Source: Pedobacter endophyticus
GTDB lineage: Bacteria; Bacteroidota; Bacteroidia; Sphingobacteriales; Sphingobacteriaceae
Assembly: GCF_015679185.1 (NCBI RefSeq)
Contig: NZ_CP064939.1
Location: 620,001 to 684,000 of the forward strand
Direction: 5' to 3'
Length of the DNA: 64,000 nt
Made by a program: the position numbers and the translations under genes. Below, one piece after another: positions 60,182 through 64,000 of the stretch. Numbering within the stretch: the stretch's first letter is position 1; each line of letters starts with the position of its first letter. The notes beneath the pieces are model-generated. The model was given only the letters and a program-made list of their open reading frames with translations. It made no database searches and had not been told where the DNA came from.

Positions 60182-62683
60182 TCATTCTATCGGTTTAAAA
60201 AACACCCAAACCTCATCCGGTTTTGTGCCTTCAATTCCTTCCTGATAGTTTTTCATAATCGCATTCCATTCATCCACTTTCGGATTGTTCTCCGTTGTTT
60301 TTGGGTTTAAATCATCCAGGCTTTTCCCTTTCGGGATGCTGATAATCAGCATCAATTGCCTGTCCTTTTTAAATATTGCCAATCGCTGAAATTCTGCATT
60401 GCAAAATCCCTTTGAAATTTCTGGCCACTTTTCAAACTGCGTTTTATGGTAACCCAAATATTCCTTTTGCATCTTTTCGTCCTTAACCAAATTGGCCGAA
60501 AGGATGATATTATCCCATTCTGCCACAGCTTGGTCGCCACAATTCTTTTCCCTGTTAAAATCGTAGAACATGTTATCGTATAGCTTAATTTCCGTTGCAC
60601 CCAAACGTTTTAAGGTCTGTTGCAAACTTTCGACCTTTAGGCTTGAAGTATAGAAGACCAAGCGATTGTCCCATTTATATATCGAACTTGACAAAAGATT
60701 ATTTTCTTCCGCAAAGCTTTTCAACGCCTTATCGCCCGGTAATTTATCCTTGAAAATCAGCTCGAAAACGACTGATTTATCTTCAGCTTGATTGATTGTA
60801 CGATTTGAATGCGCAGCTTTTTCTTTAAGCAGATAATGAAATGGTTGCGCTAATCCTGCGTTTTGTTTGATGTATTGACTCACTTTCGGGCCATTGCTTT
60901 TCCATAAGTTACCCGGCCCATTTGCATTTTGTAAATACTTTTCGGTCGGTGTCCAATTGTTTTTTATTGTAAAATCCGACGAACCCTCATCTGTATAGAG
61001 GTAAAACCAATGCTCAGGAAGATGGGCATAAGGCGCCTTATAAATGCTATCAACTACATTTTCCGTTATAAATGAATTCGGCTGGGCCGATAAAGTGTAA
61101 ATCCCGGCCACATCGTACATGTGCTTTCCGTAATGATGAATTTTGTTGCCACGGATGGTATTATTCTTCATCGCGTTCTGCGTTTTCGTCCAGCCCCAAC
61201 CCATGCTGATGCCCGAATAGGAAACACCGCTAATTTCATTGTGCGAAATTTCAATACCACGAACGTAGCCTGCTCCAATACCAACAGCGCCCCAGTCTTC
61301 GTTCGTAACGTTGGTAATCAGATTGTTTTCAATTTTATCGTTGGTTGATATTTCTCGCTCATCCGATGGATTGTAAGGCAAATGCACTTCGGTTGCCTCG
61401 TCAGAAAAAGTGCCGATCAAGATGGCCGAACCGCCAATATCCTTAAACAAATTCCCTTTAATTTGGCTGTTTGAAGTTCCTTTTTTGTAATCTAAGCCCG
61501 TTGAGGCCAAATGTTCGAAACGGCAAGATTCAAACGAAGTATTGTGTGCGTAGGTTACCTCAACCGCCGAGGCTGGTCGACCCACCCAAGCCTGATTTTC
61601 TAGAGTTGGCTTATCTGGCGTTCCCGCTTTTTCGAGGGCATAAGCGTCGAGCATATACATGCCCGCCTGATGCGGCACATGGCCTTGTTGCGATGGCCTC
61701 AACCATGTTGAATGTTTAAACGAAATACCTTTAAAATGGACAAAGGAAACCGGGCGATCAATTGTTCCCTCAATTTTTACAAGTGTTTCCAAAGCAGGAG
61801 CAATAACCTCAGCATCCAGCATATTTTCGCCTGCTTTTGGCCAATAATAGAGCTTGTGATTTTTTAAATCCTCAAACCACTCGCCGGGTTCATCTAAAAA
61901 TTGGATTGCGTTTGATAAATAAAATGCAGAATTTCCTGTTTTTTCCGAAATCCATGGCGCCGGCCAGGGGTGTTCAGATTGGATTCTGCTTTCGGGCTGC
62001 AAAAAAGAAAGCTCAGCTGAATTACCACTGATTTTAACCGATTTAACACGGAGGTTAGCAATGGCCCACCACTGGTGAATCAGCATTTCCATACCTTTGA
62101 TGTTGGCAATATTGATGTTCTTCTGCAACGGAATTTTACAAGTTTGGTTTTTTTTATCCCACGAAAGAATGCGACCCATTGCATCGCCATTGTAACTTTT
62201 GGCTCGAATGGCCTTGGTTCCGTTCACCCAAAGTTGGCGAAATTGTAAGTCAGTGCCACCGAAATTCGGAACGTCGGTTACCCAAACCTTTCCGGCAGAT
62301 GTTTTCGGCAATCCGGCAACTATTCCATTCAATTTTTTCCAGCCTTTTACATGCACCCCACCGCTTAAAACCACGTGACCATTGCCTATAATTTCCGTCG
62401 GACTTTCTTTTGTCCCAGAATCTTCGGGACGCAGAACAACTGGTTCGTACAACTGATAAAAGCCTTTTTCGATGAATATATTTATTCCGTTTTTAATAGC
62501 TGGATCGTTCAATCGCCTTAATTCTCTCGCTTTTCTGATAGCCGAGTGCAACGTTGCCAAGGGCTTTTCTTTGGTACCTAAATCAGTGTCAGCACCATTC
62601 ATCGACACGTAAATATCTATTGCACTTGCCCTGAAGTACAGTAAAGTGATCATCAATAAAAAGGTTAAACTAATTTTTTTCAT
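60182..62683 (-). CDS. GH141-like parallel beta-helix enzyme fused to an L-rhamnose mutarotase domain
   Basis: About 833 residues from MKKISLTFLL at 62683 (the frame opens 9 codons earlier); signal peptide ends FRASA. Residues 20-640 form a right-handed parallel beta-helix opening with IYVSMNGADTDLGTKEKPLA and GHVVLSGGVHVKGWKKL, the pattern of GH141 (alpha-L-fucosidase and related). The last 200 residues contain a duplicated ferredoxin-like fold; the final 95 (EYLGYHKTQFEKWPEISKGF, VDEWNAIMKNYQ, VWVFFKP) match RhaM L-rhamnose mutarotase, with the conserved Y..H...WPE and W. The fusion links polymer cleavage with anomer exchange. Confidence 0.85.
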   Translation of the reverse strand: MKKISLTFLLMITLLYFRASAIDIYVSMNGADTDLGTKEKPLATLHSAIRKARELRRLNDPAIKNGINIFIEKGFYQLYEPVVLRPEDSGTKESPTEIIGNGHVVLSGGVHVKGWKKLNGIVAGLPKTSAGKVWVTDVPNFGGTDLQFRQLWVNGTKAIRAKSYNGDAMGRILSWDKKNQTCKIPLQKNINIANIKGMEMLIHQWWAIANLRVKSVKISGNSAELSFLQPESRIQSEHPWPAPWISEKTGNSAFYLSNAIQFLDEPGEWFEDLKNHKLYYWPKAGENMLDAEVIAPALETLVKIEGTIDRPVSFVHFKGISFKHSTWLRPSQQGHVPHQAGMYMLDAYALEKAGTPDKPTLENQAWVGRPASAVEVTYAHNTSFESCRFEHLASTGLDYKKGTSNSQIKGNLFKDIGGSAILIGTFSDEATEVHLPYNPSDEREISTNDKIENNLITNVTNEDWGAVGIGAGYVRGIEISHNEISGVSYSGISMGWGWTKTQNAMKNNTIRGNKIHHYGKHMYDVAGIYTLSAQPNSFITENVVDSIYKAPYAHLPEHWFYLYTDEGSSDFTIKNNWTPTEKYLQNANGPGNLWKSNGPKVSQYIKQNAGLAQPFHYLLKEKAAHSNRTINQAEDKSVVFELIFKDKLPGDKALKSFAEENNLLSSSIYKWDNRLVFYTSSLKVESLQQTLKRLGATEIKLYDNMFYDFNREKNCGDQAVAEWDNIILSANLVKDEKMQKEYLGYHKTQFEKWPEISKGFCNAEFQRLAIFKKDRQLMLIISIPKGKSLDDLNPKTTENNPKVDEWNAIMKNYQEGIEGTKPDEVWVFFKPIE

Positions 62684-62835
62684 AGTTATATTTTCAACAA
62701 AAAACGTCATATCGATAACCGATCCTTCATCGGTTGAGATGTCCCCAACCTATTGGTACGAACTTGAAGCCAGCAGTGCTTAGTGAACAGATTTCTCTCC
62801 CGATAGAAAAAATCGGGATTCGAAATGACGACGAT

Positions 62836-63738
62836 TTAACTCCTGTCTTTGCAAAAAACCGACTTTAAATACCTTGTATTCGCACTAAAATTGTATTTCA
62901 CATTTGTAGGCTGTTTTGCATCGCGACTTCTTTCCACTACGAGCCAGCCGCTCCAACCCATATCATCGAGCGTTTCTTTTACTTTGTTTAAATCGATTTT
63001 TGGGTCGTTTTCAAGCCATACTCCATCTTCATTAGTAGCATGGATCTGAACAATGTTCTTTCTACCTAAAATCCTTAACTCCTGATGTAAATCTCTTCCA
63101 TTTTTTATGGCATTAGAGAGATTGAAATAGCTTTTAACGTGTTTACACCCCACATCTTTTAGTAATTGTAACTCCCCGTTTGCATCTAAAGCACTCTCAA
63201 TTCCGATTACAATTCCAGCTTTTGAGGCCATTTTACCAGCCACTTTTAAGCGTTCAACAATCGGTGCACGTAGCTCAGGGTTTTTAACTAAATCGCCTTG
63301 AATGCCCAGCGGAAGAAAAACCACTTTAATGTTCATCGCTTTGGCCGTGTCGAGGCAATCTTGAATCATTTTTTTGTAGGTCGGTCGTTTAGCGAACGAT
63401 TGTGCGTAAAAACCTGTCATAGCCAACGAACAAAACTCGATGTTCAGTTCCTTTGCTTTAGCTATATACTCTTGTCTAACTGTCGGATCTGACAGTCTGT
63501 TATCAAAAGTTTCTCTATTGCCCAAACCGCCCATGTCAATTTCCAAACCATCGGCACCAATTTCTTTGGCAAGCGGTAAAGCGCTAATCTTTTGACGCTT
63601 CAAAATCATCAAATCAATTACAGCAATTTTGTACCTGCTTTTCTTCCCTGCTGCCGAAAGCAATTGACTGGGAAGCATCAACGCACCAGTGATTAGCGCC
63701 ATGTTACCGATAAAACTTCTTCTATTTTGATGTTGCAT
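62836..63738 (-). CDS. Exported sugar phosphate isomerase/epimerase-like TIM barrel protein
   Basis: A 300-residue protein. The N-terminus NRRSFIGNMALITGALML is a Tat-type signal. The AP-endonuclease-2/xylose-isomerase-like TIM barrel follows: EIGADGLEIDMGGLG, VVFLPLGIQGDLV, AGIVIGIESALDANGELQLL, and GWLVVERSRD carry the metal-binding Glu/Asp/His positions of the superfamily. Actual activity is unknown. Such genes are common in Bacteroidota sugar loci next to Gfo/Idh/MocA oxidoreductases. Confidence 0.85.
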   Translation of the reverse strand: MQHQNRRSFIGNMALITGALMLPSQLLSAAGKKSRYKIAVIDLMILKRQKISALPLAKEIGADGLEIDMGGLGNRETFDNRLSDPTVRQEYIAKAKELNIEFCSLAMTGFYAQSFAKRPTYKKMIQDCLDTAKAMNIKVVFLPLGIQGDLVKNPELRAPIVERLKVAGKMASKAGIVIGIESALDANGELQLLKDVGCKHVKSYFNLSNAIKNGRDLHQELRILGRKNIVQIHATNEDGVWLENDPKIDLNKVKETLDDMGWSGWLVVERSRDAKQPTNVKYNFSANTRYLKSVFCKDRS

Positions 63739-63795
63739 ATTCTATTATCGTGTAAATAATCTTTTATTAGAGTGATAAAACACCAACTATGACCG

Positions 63796-63877
63796 GTCGT
63801 CATTCTCAGCTTGACTGAGAATCTTAATGCCTGGTTTGTTTTGGGTTTTAGGATTCCCACCTGCGTGGGAATGACGG
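63796..63877. repeat. R7 palindromic repeat
   Basis: Begins GTCGTCATTCTCAGCTTGAC and ends GTGGGAATGACGG. A second copy is at 28183-28283. Confidence 0.75.
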
Positions 63878-63890
63878 CAAGAATTAAACT

Positions 63891-64000
63891 TTATTTTATT
63901 GTGCTTAAAGGAAACAACTTCTCTAAATTTTCAAATCCAATTACTGCATTTTTAGGTAATCTTTCGCCGTTATCGCCAAAAACATATAGCGCTTTTTCCT
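63891..64000 (-). CDS. C-terminal end of an unidentified protein (cut by window edge)
   Basis: The minus-strand frame entering from the right edge reads EKALYVFGDNGERLPKNAVI and ends FPLSTIK with a TAA stop at 63891-63893. About 36 residues are visible, too few to assign a family. It lies upstream in the same direction as the isomerase-like gene, with an R7 repeat between them. Confidence 0.7.
   Translation of the reverse strand, partial: EKALYVFGDNGERLPKNAVIGFENLEKLFPLSTIK

Overview
The window looks like chromosome from a Bacteroidota bacterium of the Sphingobacteriaceae (Pedobacter-like). The evidence is moderate-to-low GC, start codons mostly without Shine-Dalgarno sequences, several TAnnTTTG -7 promoter boxes (the Bacteroidota consensus), lipoprotein and AQ-type signal peptides, and a gene repertoire rich in carbohydrate-active enzymes. 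This placement is inferred from sequence character; no database was searched. No rRNA, tRNA, CRISPR array, prophage or insertion sequence was recognised.

Region 1 (1-19.5 kb) is mostly housekeeping and small hypothetical genes: a truncated stress-type SDR, a DUF481-like outer-membrane protein, a DUF4142 lipoprotein, a receiver-only response regulator, a CoiA-like nuclease, PbpC, a cold-shock-fold protein, a FUSC-family membrane protein, an AI-2E-family permease, and an arginine group (argS divergent from an arginine-deiminase-like gene and ctlX). From 8.5 to 10.7 kb, around the cold-shock-fold gene, lies an unusual array. Five or six short minus-strand units each begin with a small AT-rich stem enclosing a CGGGA loop and end in a terminator-like hairpin; three have a perfect TAnnTTTG box 12-16 nt upstream. 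I read this as a family of tandem small RNAs and consider it the best candidate for an undescribed system.

Region 2 (19.8-51.3 kb, all minus strand) is a glycan catabolism locus with no SusC/SusD pair. It encodes GH106, GH127, two GH2, GH78, a GH95-like/DUF5703 protein, a GH43/GH130-like propeller enzyme, an SGNH acetylesterase, a FucP-type permease, and an L-fucose-dehydrogenase-like SDR with a zinc alcohol dehydrogenase. The middle holds an odd mirrored cassette: two solute-binding-protein homologues without signal peptides, each overlapping a CaiB/BaiF CoA-transferase gene, followed by a Gfo/Idh/MocA oxidoreductase and a MaoC hydratase, with no ABC permease nearby. An IclR-family regulator (51.6 kb) is divergent from the locus and is its probable regulator.

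Region 3 (52.4-54.4 kb) carries a HigBA-like toxin-antitoxin pair lying between a degenerate copy of the 5' end of a TPR lipoprotein gene and the intact gene. Region 4 (54.8-64 kb) resumes glycan catabolism on the minus strand: a second GH78, a sodium:solute symporter, a second Gfo/Idh/MocA protein, a GH141-like beta-helix enzyme fused to an L-rhamnose-mutarotase domain, a Tat-type sugar isomerase/epimerase-like protein, and a partial gene at the edge. The enzyme set fits a rhamnose-, fucose- and arabinose-rich plant polysaccharide, resembling part of the rhamnogalacturonan-II toolkit.

Across the window nearly every intergenic gap in the catabolic region carries one of several families of palindromic repeats (called R1-R7 here). 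Some have entered coding sequence: three consecutive glycosidase genes carry repeats in frame near their 5' ends, and one takes its stop codon from a repeat.
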